NCBI GenBank assembly: GCA_951802425.1 | Contig: CATOQE010000001.1 | Coordinates: 62,001-126,000, forward strand | Reading direction: 5' to 3' | DNA length: 64,000 bases | Origin: Clavaria fumosa | Lineage: Eukaryota > Basidiomycota > Agaricomycetes > Agaricales > Clavariaceae | Shown here: one piece after another, positions 48,411 to 60,944 of the stretch | Position numbering within the stretch: position 1 is the first letter of the stretch | How the letters are laid out: each line of letters begins with the position of its first letter | Notes under the pieces: model-generated | Databases searched by the model: none | The model's input: only the letters and a program-made list of their open reading frames with translations | Told to the model about the DNA's origin: nothing | Made by a program: the position numbers and the translations under genes

Positions 48411-48769
48411 CAATTCCACCTAAATACAAGTATAAACAGTGATAGGGAGGAGCAGAGCAGTAATTCCAGTGGTGGGCAGGAATTCTGCATGCTGATCACA
48501 TTGACAAGAAAGGGTGCATACATGGCTGGGGAGAATGAGGAGTATGTCATGGGAAGAATGACAAAGTCGATTATGTAACCAAGGCAAACTACAACGAAGG
48601 CAACATGACTAAGGACAACCGCAACACTAGAGACGAGAAAACCAAGGTACCAATGGCAATCAAGAGCGAGGAGATGCTCCTCGCTGTTGATGGCCATTGG
48701 GGATTGGTTTATGGGATCGAAGCACCTAAGTAATACAAGAACCAATCCAAAACCAGAAACTATGTATTA
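48411..48769. other. No clear feature
   Basis: Mixed sequence between the low-complexity tract and the gag-like remnant. Short frames only. Confidence 0.4.
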
Positions 48770-49290
48770 CATCAAATGGAATCTTCGACGTTTGGGCCAC
48801 TAGACCCAGAGCCTATCCTCGTCCACCAATCGAGAAGGAGACTCCCCAACCTGGACAAACTCGCCCTCGACGTCTGGCAAAGCCACCGTAGCCATCGCAG
48901 GGGCTGATGGAGGAGACGAGGGCGGAGGAGTGGAGTTCCACCCGGAGAAGGAAGTGGGAGAGGCCCACCGAGTAGGGGGAGCACTGTCCCATTCTACAAG
49001 AAAGAAATCAGCAAAGCGAATGAGAAATGGAAGAAAAGACAGTACTGTGGGGGTCCTTGAGTAGGTCACAGATAAGGTTGCCCGGGCGGACGACTCGAGG
49101 GCATCCCGATGCAAAATGGCCAGGATGGCCGCAAGCGTAGCATCGTCGGGCAACGGTAAGAATGAGGAGGTCGTCGGCTCCCCTCTGAATCGCCCAATGG
49201 AAGGCCGCGCAAGAGAGTACGTGTTATGGATCTGGTACTGGGTGCAGTCAGAAATGAGTCACTGAGAGTCATAATGACTCAGACAGGTCC
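48770..49290 (-). pseudogene. Gag-like remnant with CCHC zinc knuckle
   Basis: On the minus strand near 49155-49105 a frame reads CYACGHPGHFASGCP, an exact C-x2-C-x4-H-x4-C zinc knuckle of Gag-type nucleic-acid-binding proteins. That frame stops about 40 codons later. A neighbouring frame is open over 48800-49153. A splice-like CTTTCTTGTAG lies near 48997. Best read as a decayed Gag region of an LTR element extending to the right. Confidence 0.55.
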
Positions 49291-50940
49291 TCAATTCCTC
49301 ATGCAGTTGGTCTACAGGACTAGTAGATCCTCCAGTTCCATACCTTCCTGCTAACAGTATTGGAACCAACACTGCTAGCAAGGCATTGCTTTGGGCAGAT
49401 ATTATTATTATTAGTAACCTAAGTCACAACATCCCATGGGCTTAGCCATTAATCCCCCATAGTCTGCCTCAACCTGGTATCACTCCACAGGCTGATACTA
49501 TGGCTCAATGACTGACCACTCCATAGGTATTGTACACTTAAGCCAAATCAACATAGATAGGTCAAAAATTGAATGGTGAATAACTAGCTAACCAGTGAAG
49601 GGAGAATTAAGCTAAAGAGTTCATGAGATTTTCCTGGCTTTGTAGACCATTCTAGCTCTATAAACCTTCTCTCAATTCTCAATACTTGGCTAGTTATTCA
49701 CTACTTACTCTGATGAATACATTGATACATTGTACAGTAGAGTACCTTGTACCCTATACCGAAATATTCATATCTCGTTCAATACTTACCGCGCCGAGGG
49801 GAGCCGGCACAGGGCGGCTCGTCCGAAGCCTGGGTACCTTTGGGTACCCAGATCATTTGACTAGACTAAGTCCTTAGTCGGTAGATACTACATTTAGCTT
49901 AACTAGACCCTGTCCTTAGTATGTCCTTAGCTCCATGGGGAGCTAGACTCAGACTTAGTCCTCTTAGAGGATAGTGTAATCGATGTATGGGTAGGGAATG
50001 ATGCCTAGAACGCGAGGATCTGTCAGCTATTTATACTCAAATTCACATATCTACTACATTTGGAAAGATTCAACATAGCTCCTTAACTAGTAATCCTAAC
50101 ATACCGTTTAAGGACTCTAAATTAAGGAAAATTCACTGGCTTTACATATCAGGCAAAATTATAATTATATCTCATGTCTTCATTGAGATATTCCTTCTCG
50201 AAGGTTCTACATATAATCAAAATGACTCATGATGACTCATTTCTTGGGTTCCGGTCATCGGGGATTGTGGGGAAGGACCCCACGATCACCCCCGATCGCT
50301 TCTACGACGTTCCGCGACTTTCCGCGACTTTCTGCGACGTTCCTGGCCTTGATCGCGTCATTATCTCATCTATACTTCCTCTGTTTCCTCTTATCTCCCC
50401 CAGACTAGTCATAATTAAGCGTACTAACCCTATTTAGCATGTGTTTCAGCTGTATTCTATGCCAAATACATGCTAGTAACACCCTAGTACAAAGGGAGAC
50501 AAGGGGAGGGCCGAGGGACTGCGCACAAAGGTTGCGAGTGCACAGTCTGCTTGTGAGGATGACTAGTCCATATCTGGAAGAGCGGCAGCATCGGCCATCA
50601 CTGCTGATCGCTGCCCTCACCACCGTGAGAACTGGGCCGAACTGTTGGTCCTCGATCACTCGATCGAGGTCCGATCATGATCGGGACTGCCCCACAATGC
50701 CAGAGTGGTGCCAAACTCGCACCAGCGAGTTCGCGACCCTGTAGCTCAGCCGCAAGTGCTCCACGTCTCTCGTAAACTCGCGGGTATGACCTCACAGACC
50801 TTTCCGACATTTCTGTCTGTTCAGACCTTCCATTTAAAACCTCCCTTTAGCGCTATTCTAGTAATACTAGAGTATGGCCTAAACAGCAGTAGAACCAGCC
50901 TGAGCGAGTGAATAACAGTTACTTCCTTTTGCTTTTATGC
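49291..50940 (-). mobile_element. Candidate LTR region of a retroelement
   Basis: About 1.6 kb of non-coding, fairly CpG-rich DNA to the 5' side of the minus-strand gag remnant, where a 5' LTR would lie. Possible ends are TGTTATTCACTCGCTC on the minus strand (about 50921) and near TGCTAACAGTATTGG (about 49350). I found no target duplication. Near 50255-50300 a GC-rich hairpin pairs GGGGATTGTGGGG with CCCCACGATCACCCCC, followed by TTCCGCGACT repeats. Confidence 0.35.
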
Positions 50941-51689
50941 ATATAGGGGTAAACGAGCAGTGGGAATTCAATGGTAAAAACCGTTTGTTTGTGCAGTTCT
51001 TCGTTCCTGCTGTAGAACCATTTCTTTCCGTCCTAGTACCACTTTCCATAGCTTATGTCATATTGGGAGTAAGTTTACATGGGTGAGTAGTACAGTATGG
51101 GTAAAGGACCTAGAAAGAGCATAGGAATGTATTGAAGAGACGCATAATTGCCTGGATCATCTGTTCAAGGGGCTAAGTACTATAGGTACTCAAGTACCCT
51201 AACAGTACGAGGGGGGCGACTTGTTGGAAGACATTGGAGGAGGGGAGGAAGTTGAGCTTGTGAGGGCCCCAGCACATAACAAGGATGGGGGAAGAGAAGC
51301 GGTACAGGCCCTCCTTATATACTGTGAAGGACGGATAAGAACCGGAAGATAAGCGAGGCAGTGGGAAGGGACCGTCACACAGGAGCACATGACGAATGAA
51401 GGAGCATGTGGAGATAAGCCGCGCCATGTGGAAGACTGCGGAGCAGCACATGGCCGATAAGCGAAAGGCGATGATGTTCAAGATAAGAGTGTAGGGCAGC
51501 ATTCGGCAAGCTCACAAGGGCAGCTGCGTCGAAGAGCAGTAGCAGGCAGCTGCGGACTGAGCAGGCCTGCAGGAGGACACACCGCAGTAGATGGATAGCA
51601 TCCTTGGGCTGCGGACAATAGGCTGCGCTGCGGGTTCTGAGGTATATAAGGGGTGTAGTGACATGGGAAACCCCTTAGCATTGTTCACT
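50941..51689 (+). mobile_element. LTR-like promoter region
   Basis: Non-coding. GGTATATAAG at 51641-51650 is a good TATA box, followed by a pyrimidine-rich start region and an open frame from about 51690. Together these look like the 5' LTR of a plus-strand element whose body is cut off at 52322. LTR ends are not resolved. Confidence 0.35.
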
Positions 51690-52209
51690 TGTCCCTTTCA
51701 CCTTATCGTACTTTGGTGAAATCACACTGGCTTTCCCTACTGCCAACGAGAGATACCCCCTCTCCTCCTGGCCCGAAGTAGCGACTACGCCAACCTACGG
51801 ACGGATCTACCCGACGCTGACTCAGCGACGAGCGCAGATCACACGACTCACACACCACCTGACTGAGTTCAGTCACTCCATCTGTGTCGATATCCTTGGA
51901 CGCGATCACCCCGACCGCCAAGCCCTCGAGCACACGTTTGCACGAGGAGTAGCCAATCTCAGGCACCGAGTTATCAAAGCCAACGACTCTGAGTACAGAG
52001 CCAGAGCCACCCTACTTCGCTCTTTCCTAGGCCCCGGAAGACCCAGCGACAGAGTAATATCCCAATTCGACCCCATTGACCAGACCGCTTTCGATCCTCT
52101 CATTCTGGCACTCGGGACTAACATAATCTCGGCACCCAATCACCTGACGGAAAGCACTTCCGAGCCTTCGGCCCAGCTTCCCGTAACAAGTAGTAGGACA
52201 ACACAATGA
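51690..52209 (+). pseudogene. Unrecognised open frame, possibly Gag
   Basis: The frame is open for about 170 codons without an ATG near its start. It includes THHLTEFSHSICVDILGRDH, ALEHTFARGVANLRHRVIKA and FDPLILALGTNIISAPNHLT, ending at a TGA after SSRTTQ. Codon-like composition and CpG content suggest real coding sequence, perhaps an N-terminal Gag fragment downstream of the TATA box at 51641. Confidence 0.3.
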
Positions 52210-52322
52210 AGGGATTTGACCTGGAGACCACACAAGAGGGTGGCCACTATGTGACACCCAGTCAAGTACCTCAGGTGGCTCTTGACAGTGATCCTTGTGC
52301 CTAGCATCCATTGGCAGAAGGC

Positions 52323-52944
52323 TGTTATGGCCTGTCCTGTCTCATAAATAGCACTGAAGGTCAATTTGTTGGTGACCATTTTTGAAAGCTTGCTAAGACC
52401 AAACAACTTTCAACTACAATCAAGGATACTCAGTCCTGGAAGGTCATGAAAATGTCTGGTGAAGTGTAGGAATGGGAAAAGACAAGTGGGGAAGGGGAAG
52501 ATGTCACTAGGAAGGTCATGAAGTTGATGAAGTATAGGGGGGAGGGAAAGATGAGTTGAGAGAGGGAGGACATTGCTGAGAAGGTCATGAAGTCAATAGA
52601 TGAAGCATAGAAGGAGAAATTGACAAGTTAAAGAGAAAAGGATGTTGCTGAGAGGGTTGTGAGTGGTCATGATGGTGTTGAGAGACATGTTGGTGAAGGC
52701 GATGACTTTGCCAACCAACAGGAGAACATGTGGGGTTCAAGGAATCAGTACCAAGATGAAATAAAGGAAGATACTTAGGTACACAAGTTTATACAAGCAT
52801 GGAGGATGAGTTTAGAAAGAAGCAGAGTAGTCGCAGAGTAGTCTTGGTGTTGTCAAGGTCACCAAGCAAGACAAGACCTATCAATTGTGGTGGTTCCAAG
52901 CTCAAAGGGCATAATAGCCTCAAGCTTAAACCAATGTGCATCAA
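52323..52944 (+). mobile_element. Partial LTR of the 37561 family
   Basis: It starts TGTTATGGCCTGTCCTGTC and follows the family to CAAGCTTAAACCAATGTGCA, where it is cut. CpG-depleted. Confidence 0.85.
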
Positions 52945-53408
52945 GAACTGGGACTTCCTTTCTAATCAACTACATCAACATGCACAACAAAAACAATGAA
53001 ACCACAAAAATCGCCTAGTATCCTAGTCCCTTATAATCCTCTAGCTTAGCTTGACTGCTACTGTAATGCATATATACTTTGGGAGATGGAGGAATGTCAA
53101 GTAATCCCAGGGAAGCCCCTGTGGACCCAGGGACTGATGTGCCAACATGTGTGACACCACCACAGATCCCCGCTCCCCCCACCCACACACCCAGCTCCAG
53201 CAACCCAGCAGCAAACCCAGACCGGAATGAAGAAACATGAGATGCAGCAATGGCAAGAATGGTACTACAGAGAATCGGCATCCAAATCCTTGAAGGACCA
53301 GTAACAGTCTTGGACATGGCCACAGCCATCAGACAAATGATACATGCTGGAACCAGAATCCCCAAAAACTATGGCAGATGCAATGTTAGCAATTGTGACC
53401 CTCCTGCA
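52945..53408. other. Non-LTR insert between two LTR pieces
   Basis: A weak coding-like plus frame (MATAIRQMIHAGTRIPKNYG, about 53316-53375) is seen, with Pro/Ser-rich sequence before it. Not recognised. Confidence 0.3.
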
Positions 53409-54898
53409 TGTCAGGACCCATTCATTTTTCCTCGATCTACGACAACTCTACTAGCACCTGTGGACCTCCTGACACCTCCTTACCACCTCACAAACCCCCC
53501 TGTACTCTTCTGAAGCCCACTGCCCGATTCCGGATGCTTCCCCAGCCTCCCTCATATTCTCACGACACTCGCAACCATTATACTATATTCGTGTCAACCC
53601 CCACCACCTCACCCTACATGTGTCTACCACCTGAACCTGCCAAATTGATGCACGACACACAGTTATGCAATCTTCCTCAGCCGGCACCACTGGCACCACC
53701 AGTGTTACCCATGTTACCAGCATTACCCATGTGACTTCCTGCCCAAGGTCACCTGCATCACTAGCATCACCTGTGTCACCACTGCCACTCATGTGACCAC
53801 TCTTGGACCTCACAACCTTAATGATGAAACATGCCATTGATGGCCAGTTGAGCACTACTTCAAATTATGCTTCCTTTCTTCTCCCCAGTCATCTATAACT
53901 ATGATACTTATGACCAAAGCACCTCTTCATAGTTATAGTTACTCATATAATTATTTAACTAAGTTGTGACCCATGACCAGTCAGGTTTGCGACCTTACCT
54001 ATGTTTCCTTTACCCCTTGTGACCTTAGTAGAACATGTCCATAGTCTCCTTATGACTGACCATACCCTGTACTACTATAGTTCTGTCACTTGGCAACCTC
54101 TGTACTTTTCCTCTTCTGTTATACTCTCTGTATGCATGTATATAAGTCTCACATGTACTTCTCCTCTTCTGTTATACTCTCTGTACGCATGTATATAAGT
54201 CTCACATGTACTTCTCCTCTTCTGTTATACTCTCTGTACGCATGTATATAAGTCTCACATGTACTTCTCATACTGTAGACTTGATATTGATGCACTTTTG
54301 GTTTAAGCTTGAGGCCATGATGCCCTTTGAGCTTGGAACCATTGTGATTGAGAGGTCTTATCTCCCTTGGTGACCTCAAGATTGCCAAGACACTTTCAGC
54401 TTACTCTAAACTTGTCCTCCGTGCTCGTATGACTCATGCACTTAAGTATTCTCTTCACTTCATCTTGGTACTGATCTCCTCGAACCCCACAGGTTCTCCC
54501 ATTGGTTGGCAAAGTTATCACCTTCAGCAACATATCTCTTGACATCATCGTGACTACCCACAACTTTCTCAACATCGTCTCTTTCTCCCACTTCATCTTT
54601 TTCCTTCTTTATGCTTCATTGGTTGACTTCACGACCTCCTCAGTGTTACCTATTTCTCCCTCCTCATCAATTTCCTTCTTTATGCTTCATCTACCAACTT
54701 CAAAACCTTTCTAGTGACATCTCCCCTCTCCCTATTTGTCTATTTCCATTCTTACATCTTCCCAGACATCTTTGCAACCTTCTGGGACTGAGCATTCTCA
54801 ACTGTGCTCAACAGTTGATTGGTCTTAGCGAGTTTCCAGGATCAGTCACCAACAAGTTGATTCCCAGCATTACCATCAAGACAGGACAGGCCCTAACA
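53409..54898 (-). mobile_element. LTR of the 37561 family, minus strand
   Basis: On the plus strand it starts TGTCAGGACCCATTCATTTT and ends GGACAGGCCCTAACA, the complement of the family ends. No matching 5-bp duplication is seen (CTGCA left, TAATA right), so it may be the 3' LTR of a broken element or recombined. At about 54107-54266 a 53-bp unit containing GCATGTATATAAGTCTCACA occurs three times. Confidence 0.85.
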
Positions 54899-55784
54899 TA
54901 ATATCAAGTCTCCCCCTTGCCCTACCACTCAACACCCGGATAACACCATATTATGTCCACCAGTCACACTCCTCCCCAACCTATTACTCATCATTTTCAA
55001 ACATGCACAGGCAGCCATGCAATCACTCCAATGGCCTTGGAGACAACTCACGAGCCGCCCACTACCATTCAAGAATGACTGGCATCTGTTGTTCAGTTGC
55101 AACCTGAAGAACCCACCCAAATCACAGCCAGTCAAGCTTCATCCCTGTGTGAAGAAGCCGAGTCCCTCATAGAGCAGCTTGGCTATCTGCGCTTTGACTG
55201 TCCCTGCCACCACACCTACCAAATCCTTAACAATACTTGTCACCAGTACGAAGTGGGAACCCTCGACAAAGAATTGGCTTACATCATAGAGACCACAAAT
55301 CTTTATGAGCCTTTGGTATGATTGATGGACAGATTCCACACTAATCCACAGAACTGATTATATGAAAGTCAATGTCAGTATCCAGGGACTACTGACCATG
55401 GAGTTCCCACTCCTCTTGACCTGGATACCCCTTTGCAACCTCTGAGACAGGTTCAACCTACCAGAGGACCCCAGGATATGGCCCCACTTTTCCAGGTCAC
55501 AGCCTGATCTTTTCAGAATTTCACAAACCCTGCTGTGACCTGCCATTGTCTCTAGGATCCCAAGGTACACCACCCCTCATAGCAGCTGGCCCACTTGGAT
55601 GCAGCCAGCTACTACTCCGAGCAGGGCACTCCCTTGCAACCCTATAGGGACCGAAGCAATGCTTCAACCTGCCTCCCACCTTGAAATACCAGTCGAACCC
55701 TTCTGTATTCTTCAACTGGAAGCATGACCAGTACCCCTGATGGAGATGTGACCAGTATCTCGTCCCCCGTCTCAGGCTGAAGCT
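54899..55784. other. Region between LTR and copia, weak coding signal
   Basis: At about 55100-55318 a plus frame reads ASSLCEEAESLIEQLGYLRF, then CPCHHTYQ, and ends at a stop after NLYEPLV. It looks protein-like (perhaps an N-terminal polyprotein piece) but is not recognised. The rest is non-coding. Confidence 0.3.
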
Positions 55785-57760
55785 TCACAGGTCCCTCTGG
55801 TCCCCCCTATGCCTCCACACCTTGCTGCCATCCCAGGCTTCTTTCCATTGACTGGCGTCATCTCTCAAGAGCGCTTCGGCGAGGGTGCACAGTTCGGATC
55901 CTACAGCGCCTGCGGTCAATGCGAAGAGGGGAAAATAGTTGTCAGAGTCGTCTGAGGTGTTTTCAGGTGCGTACGCTGAAGCGTGGGCGTGGTGGCCGGC
56001 TAATTTCCTGTAAAATCCAGGTTCATGGCGTTTGTGGCGAGGTCGACCGGATTCATCATGTTCGGCATGCTGGGGGTAATCAGGCGTTGGTGACGGGGAT
56101 CTGCGACTGTTGGAATGACTGTGAGTATCATCTGAGTCGCTCTCGTCACTGTCTGACAGCTGATCGTTGCTTCTTGTGTCATCTTGGTCACTTTCACTTT
56201 CGTCGGTGCCGGGTGACGAAGGGCGGGCCTCCGGAGAGTTTCGGAGAATGTCCTTTTGCCTCTCCCCCTCAATCTCTGACTCTTCGGGGATTTGGACCGT
56301 CTGAGGATGTCTGGTACGGTCAAAAGTGACTTCATGCTCGATTTTAACTTGTCGTTTCTCAGGGACGTAAATTCGATAGCCAGTACTCGTTGCATTGAAG
56401 CCGACGAAGTGGCCGAGCATCGCGCGAGGTTCCAGCTTGCCGGCATCTACGATTTTAACCCAGGCACACGTGCCGAATGGTACAACTCGCGACATGTCGG
56501 GTTTTTTGCCGTATCGAGCTTCGTACAGGGTACCGTTGTTGAGTGCACGTGTAGGTGAGCGGTTTTTTATCCAAGCTGCGTGATTCATCACTTCAGCCCA
56601 CAGGAATCTAGACAACTTCGAGTCGATAAGCATCGTGCGGGCTAGCTCGGCTTTCGTGCGGTTCCAACGCTCAGCAATGCCGACTTGCTCGTGCGTGTCA
56701 TGGACAGTGAGTTCTCGTATTGTCCCTTTGTTGGCCAGGTGCTCACTGAATTTATCGTTGAGGAACTCATGGCCGCGGTCAGACCAGAGGATTTTTATCT
56801 TTATGCCATCCTGCGTCTCAAGGTGTTTCTCAAAATCAAGATAGGCTTGAAACGCCTCGTTCTTATGGCGAAGAAAGGCAACGTGAGTCCAGCGAGTTGC
56901 ACAGTCGATGAAATCGACTGTGTAACGGCTCCTAAATATTGACTCAACCTTCGCAGGTCCCCATAGGTCGGTGTGGATGCAATCTCCGAAGTTCTGCGCA
57001 CAGTTTTGGGCTTGCTCAGGAAATGATTGATGGTGAGGCTTTGCCTGCGCACATGCGTCACAGAACTCAGGTTCCGAGTCATCATCGAGCATTATGCCGG
57101 TAATTTTACCCGTTTTTATTGCATGTTTAATGGTCTCGACATTGATATGGCCCAAGGTGCGGTGCACTTCGGTTATGCTTAGCCGCTGCGTGGCTATATT
57201 GGCGTGTAGTGAGCTGTGTTTATGCATGCTGCCGTTTAGGATGTAGAGACCGTTTATTTTCTTCACTCGGGCTAGCTCCCTTCCATCAGAATGTTTGATG
57301 GTGCAGTGTCCCTGTCCAAACGTGGCCGCATCCGACTCCATTGAATTCCCCTCCATTGGCTGCGGTAACTGGCCTGGGAGACATGTTCCGGAAATTGATC
57401 AACTTCTGTCTCAAAGGGGTAAAATGGGCGGTAGCTCCACTATCAAGGAATGCGGTGACGTGGGAGCACTGATGAGTTGCCTTGGCAGCGACATCTGTGG
57501 GAGTAGAAGTACAGGTGAATGCGACCCACTTGTCCGTCTCTTCTTTCTTCCCCTTCGTTGCTGCAGCGTTCGCTTCGGTTTGTTTGCTCTTCGCCCAGGG
57601 AGGGCGTTGTCCCTCCTTGGGTCCTCCCTTGGCAAAGCAGTCCTCTATATTGTGGTTGGTGCGTTTGCAGTTGTCCCACAGCTTCGTTTGGCCTGAAGAC
57701 TTGTTCCCCTTGCCTCTGCGACGATTTTTATTTGTCTGGAAGGCCGCCTGACCAGATTTT
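55785..57760 (-). pseudogene. Copia protease-integrase region, RT truncated
   Basis: On the minus strand from 57760: zinc-knuckle region DNCKRTNHNIEDCFAKGG, where Trp replaces the usual first Cys (LWDNC), then the protease site DSGATAHFTP (about 57445). After a frame break comes a 523-codon frame at 57356-55785. It holds the integrase zinc site (HRTLGH...CDACAQAK), catalytic HTDLWGP, ILWSDRGHEF and EQVGIAERWNRTKAE (Asp, Asp, Glu all present), GHFVGF, and a Ser/Asp-rich spacer. It ends just inside the expected start of reverse transcriptase (DASQWKEAWDGSK), followed by unrelated residues. RT and RNase H are missing, so the copy cannot move by itself. CpG is well kept, so it is younger than the copia relic at 28.7-32.9 kb, its close relative. 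Confidence 0.93.
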
Positions 57761-57780
57761 GATAGTCCATGAGTTATCTG

Positions 57781-58464
57781 TCATTGATGATTCTCCTCAA
57801 GGACAATTCTAATCAGGTAGTTCGGGTCAACAGCTTTTTCATTCATGTCTGCGGCATGGAGGACGGATTGCAGGAGTGGCCAATAGCTTAGCGGTAAGCT
57901 CACATGTATCATTGTCGCGAAGTCGTCATCATTGACTGGTGTGCCAATTGCCTCCAGTTCATTTTGCAGGTCGGTCATCGCGTTGAGGTGCGCACGCACA
58001 TCTCCTCCTTCGGGGCAGTGAAGCTCCTGAATATGTTGATGGGTATCAACTTGATAAACACGACTTTTCTTCCTAGCATCCGAGATTATTTGCTGCCACA
58101 TCTGTGCAGCTGAAGTGTTTGCCCAGAGCATCGTGGAAAGTCGCGGCGAGACAGAGGTAAGCATTATGTGTTGTGCCACGTACTCTTTTTGCTCATACTC
58201 GTCCATAGCGCATTCGAGCTCTTGGATCTCGAGTTGCGTGGCGGGTTTTCCAGGATCAGAAACTGGTCGGCCGTTCTCGATGTCAAAAGGTAGAGGTCGC
58301 CTTGCTGTCCTTTCGACGTGTCTGATCAGTCCCTTGGCTCCCATAGCGGTCTTGGCTCTCATTTCGTAATCAGGCCAGTTTGAACTGTCGTTGCGAAGCT
58401 TTATTATTGCGAACGAGGAGCTCTGGGGGGCGACAGAACCTTTGTGTTGGGAAGCAGGTCTCAT
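57781..58464 (-). CDS. Copia Gag polyprotein
   Basis: A 227-codon intact frame of the UBN2/gag-polypeptide type found at the start of Ty1/copia elements. NWPDYEMRAKTAMGAKGL lies near the N-terminus, then the central MLWANTSAAQMWQQI segment, YQVDTHQHIQELHCPEGGDV, and the MTDLQNEL...DDDFATMI block. Gag forms the virus-like particle around element RNA. It stops just before the zinc-knuckle frame, so Gag and Pol are in separate frames or the border is mutated. The 5' LTR should lie right of 58500; CACCTGACACTACAGTTAGA occurs near 58536, with a close variant near 58480, but no LTR ends are clear. Confidence 0.9.
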   Translation of the reverse strand: MRPASQHKGSVAPQSSSFAIIKLRNDSSNWPDYEMRAKTAMGAKGLIRHVERTARRPLPFDIENGRPVSDPGKPATQLEIQELECAMDEYEQKEYVAQHIMLTSVSPRLSTMLWANTSAAQMWQQIISDARKKSRVYQVDTHQHIQELHCPEGGDVRAHLNAMTDLQNELEAIGTPVNDDDFATMIHVSLPLSYWPLLQSVLHAADMNEKAVDPNYLIRIVLEENHQ

Positions 58465-58978
58465 AATCTCTAGAATAGAGGTGACCTGACACTACAGTTA
58501 GATGCTCAGTCGGTAGTCCGAACTTATCTGGTATTCACCTGACACTACAGTTAGACTATAAGTATTTAGTGTCAGTACAAAGAGTGTAAGGTGATAAAAG
58601 TTATTTAGACTCACTGCTCAGTTGGTAGTCTGAACTGAGCAGTATCGCACCATGCGTGTGGCTGTGAAAAGTGTAAATTAGGTTTGTGCTCTGCTTGAAC
58701 ATCCAACATTGATGTCATAGAACTACTGGCAGTGTTAGTTCAGTTTATATCATTGATCAAGGAAACTCAATCCTCAATCAACAACATGCCCATATTGTTG
58801 ACCAATGGTAAGTGCAAATAGTCAGCCAATGGCATGCACATATTGTCAGTCAACAAAGCAGTGGAAGCAGGGCATACAAGCAAGGTGAGCATGATAGACA
58901 GGGACTTACATTGAGGGGTTGAGTGACTTGCTGACAGTAGACTCTGAAGGTCTGAGACAACTGGGGACAGGGACAGGA
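58465..58978. other. Copia leader and spacer
   Basis: Short direct repeats (CCTGACACTACAGTTAGA twice; CTCAGTCGGTAGTCCGAAC and CTCAGTTGGTAGTCTGAAC) fit decayed LTR or leader sequence. No gene. Confidence 0.4.
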
Positions 58979-60746
58979 AATTTTGTTCCCACATTTCATC
59001 AGTCTTTCTTGTCTAGGTGGCTAACATTATTATGCCTTCTTGTCTCATTACCCATGGTGGGCCTTCTTCTTCCATTCTATCCAGCATCCATTCAAGCCCT
59101 CCTCTATCTGAAGTGCTCCCTGCTGACCCTGTGGCACTATCAGATAGTCACCCATATACTAGCATACCATTGCCCTTGCATTATTGTCTGCTCTCCTGTC
59201 TCTGCCCAAGTGAATTCATTCAGCAATTGCATCTCATATGTTGATAGCTGTGGGCCACACACTTTGAAACACATGCATACAAGCCTTGACACTGACTCAA
59301 CTCACAACTGAACTGACTTTATAAGATGTGGGCATCCATGACACCCACTTTGACATACACCTTCAGTCAACCTTGTGCATTATGTGAGCATGGGAGTCCT
59401 GGATACCCACTTTGAGATACACATCCAGTCAACTTACTTTGTACATTATGAGAGGTGTGGGTGTCCTGGCCATTTACATGGCATGTCTCACCTGTAACAT
59501 GTCCAAGCCTGCATCACATTGGATCTTGGTAGGTATGTAGGACCTAGGTATTAGCATGCTGGGAGTGAGCAGCACAGGTAGCATAAGTAGGATGGAGGGT
59601 GGACAGTCTGAGTGGGGTGAGTGGGTGGCACAAGCAAGGTGAGTAAAGCAGGAAGCATGCCAGGTGGTGTAGCACCAATGAGGTGAGTGGGCAGACAGCA
59701 CAAGCAGGGTGGATGGTGCAATTGGGGTGAGCAGCATGGGTGACACCAGTGGGGCAAGTTTGGTGGACAAGTGCATGTGCATATTATCAGTCAATGATAT
59801 ATCTGCTTGAGTAATGTATGTGTTTACGTTGCTCATGTTTGTCATTAAGCAATGACTGATGAGCATGAGCAGTGCCAGGATGACAAACATGAGCACAGTA
59901 AACACATACATTACTCAAGCAGATATATCATTGACTGATAATATGCACATGCACTTGTCCACCAAACTTGCCCCACTGGTGTCACCCATGCTGCTCACCC
60001 CAATTGCACCATCCACCCTGCTTGTGCTGTCTGCCCACTCACCTCATTGGTGCTACACCACCTGGCATGCTTCCTGCTTTACTCACCTTGCTTGTGCCAC
60101 CCACTCACCCCACTCAGACTGTCCACCCTCCATCCTACTTATGCTACCTGTGCTGCTCACTCCCAGCATGCTAATACCTAGGTCCTACATACCTACCAAG
60201 ATCCAATGTGATGCAGGCTTGGACATGTTACAGGTGAGACATGCCATGTAAATGGCCAGGACACCCACACCTCTCATAATGTACAAAGTAAGTTGACTGG
60301 ATGTGTATCTCAAAGTGGGTATCCAGGACTCCCATGCTCACATAATGCACAAGGTTGACTGAAGGTGTATGTCAAAGTGGGTGTCATGGATGCCCACATC
60401 TTATAAAGTCAGTTCAGTTGTGAGTTGAGTCAGTGTCAAGGCTTGTATGCATGTGTTTCAAAGTGTGTGGCCCACAGCTATCAACATATGAGATGCAATT
60501 GCTGAATGAATTCACTTGGGCAGAGACAGGAGAGCAGACAATAATGCAAGGGCAATGGTATGCTAGTATATGGGTGACTATCTGATAGTGCCACAGGGTC
60601 AGCAGGGAGCACTTCAGATAGAGGAGGGCTTGAATGGATGCTGGATAGAATGGAAGAAGAAGGCCCACCATGGGTAGTGAGACAAGAAGGCATAATAATG
60701 TTAGCCACCTAGACAAGAAAGACTGATGAAATGTGGGAACAAAATT
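58979..60746. repeat. Near-perfect palindrome, arms about 0.87 kb
   Basis: Left plus right coordinates sum to 119725 across the whole region. The arms are 58979-59846 and 59879-60746, around a spacer of about 32 bp (AAGCAATGACTGATGAGCAT...). Identical peptides read outward on both strands; one difference was noticed (ITHGG against TTHGG near 59050/60675). The content is CpG-poor and not recognisably coding. The outer flanks do not show a target duplication. Confidence 0.95.
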
Positions 60747-60944
60747 GCGTTTCTTAAGGTGGGTTGCTAACTATTCCCTAGGACGAATAGGCTAGCCTAT
60801 TCAGGTTGGATGTTGGATACCTTCAAATCTCACCCCCCCCTTGGAATTGAGGGTGGTGGCAGTGAGGGGAGGTGACCCAGAGTGGATTAGGGTTAGGTTA
60901 AGGGGGTTCGTGGTTTCCCCTAACTCAAATGGCAGGGTTAGGGC

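Noticed and set aside
53409..58464. A complete retroelement made of the minus-strand LTR and the copia genes
   Set aside because: The copia copy lacks RT and RNase H, 0.9 kb of unrelated sequence lies between, and no second LTR of that family flanks it on the right; more likely neighbours by chance.
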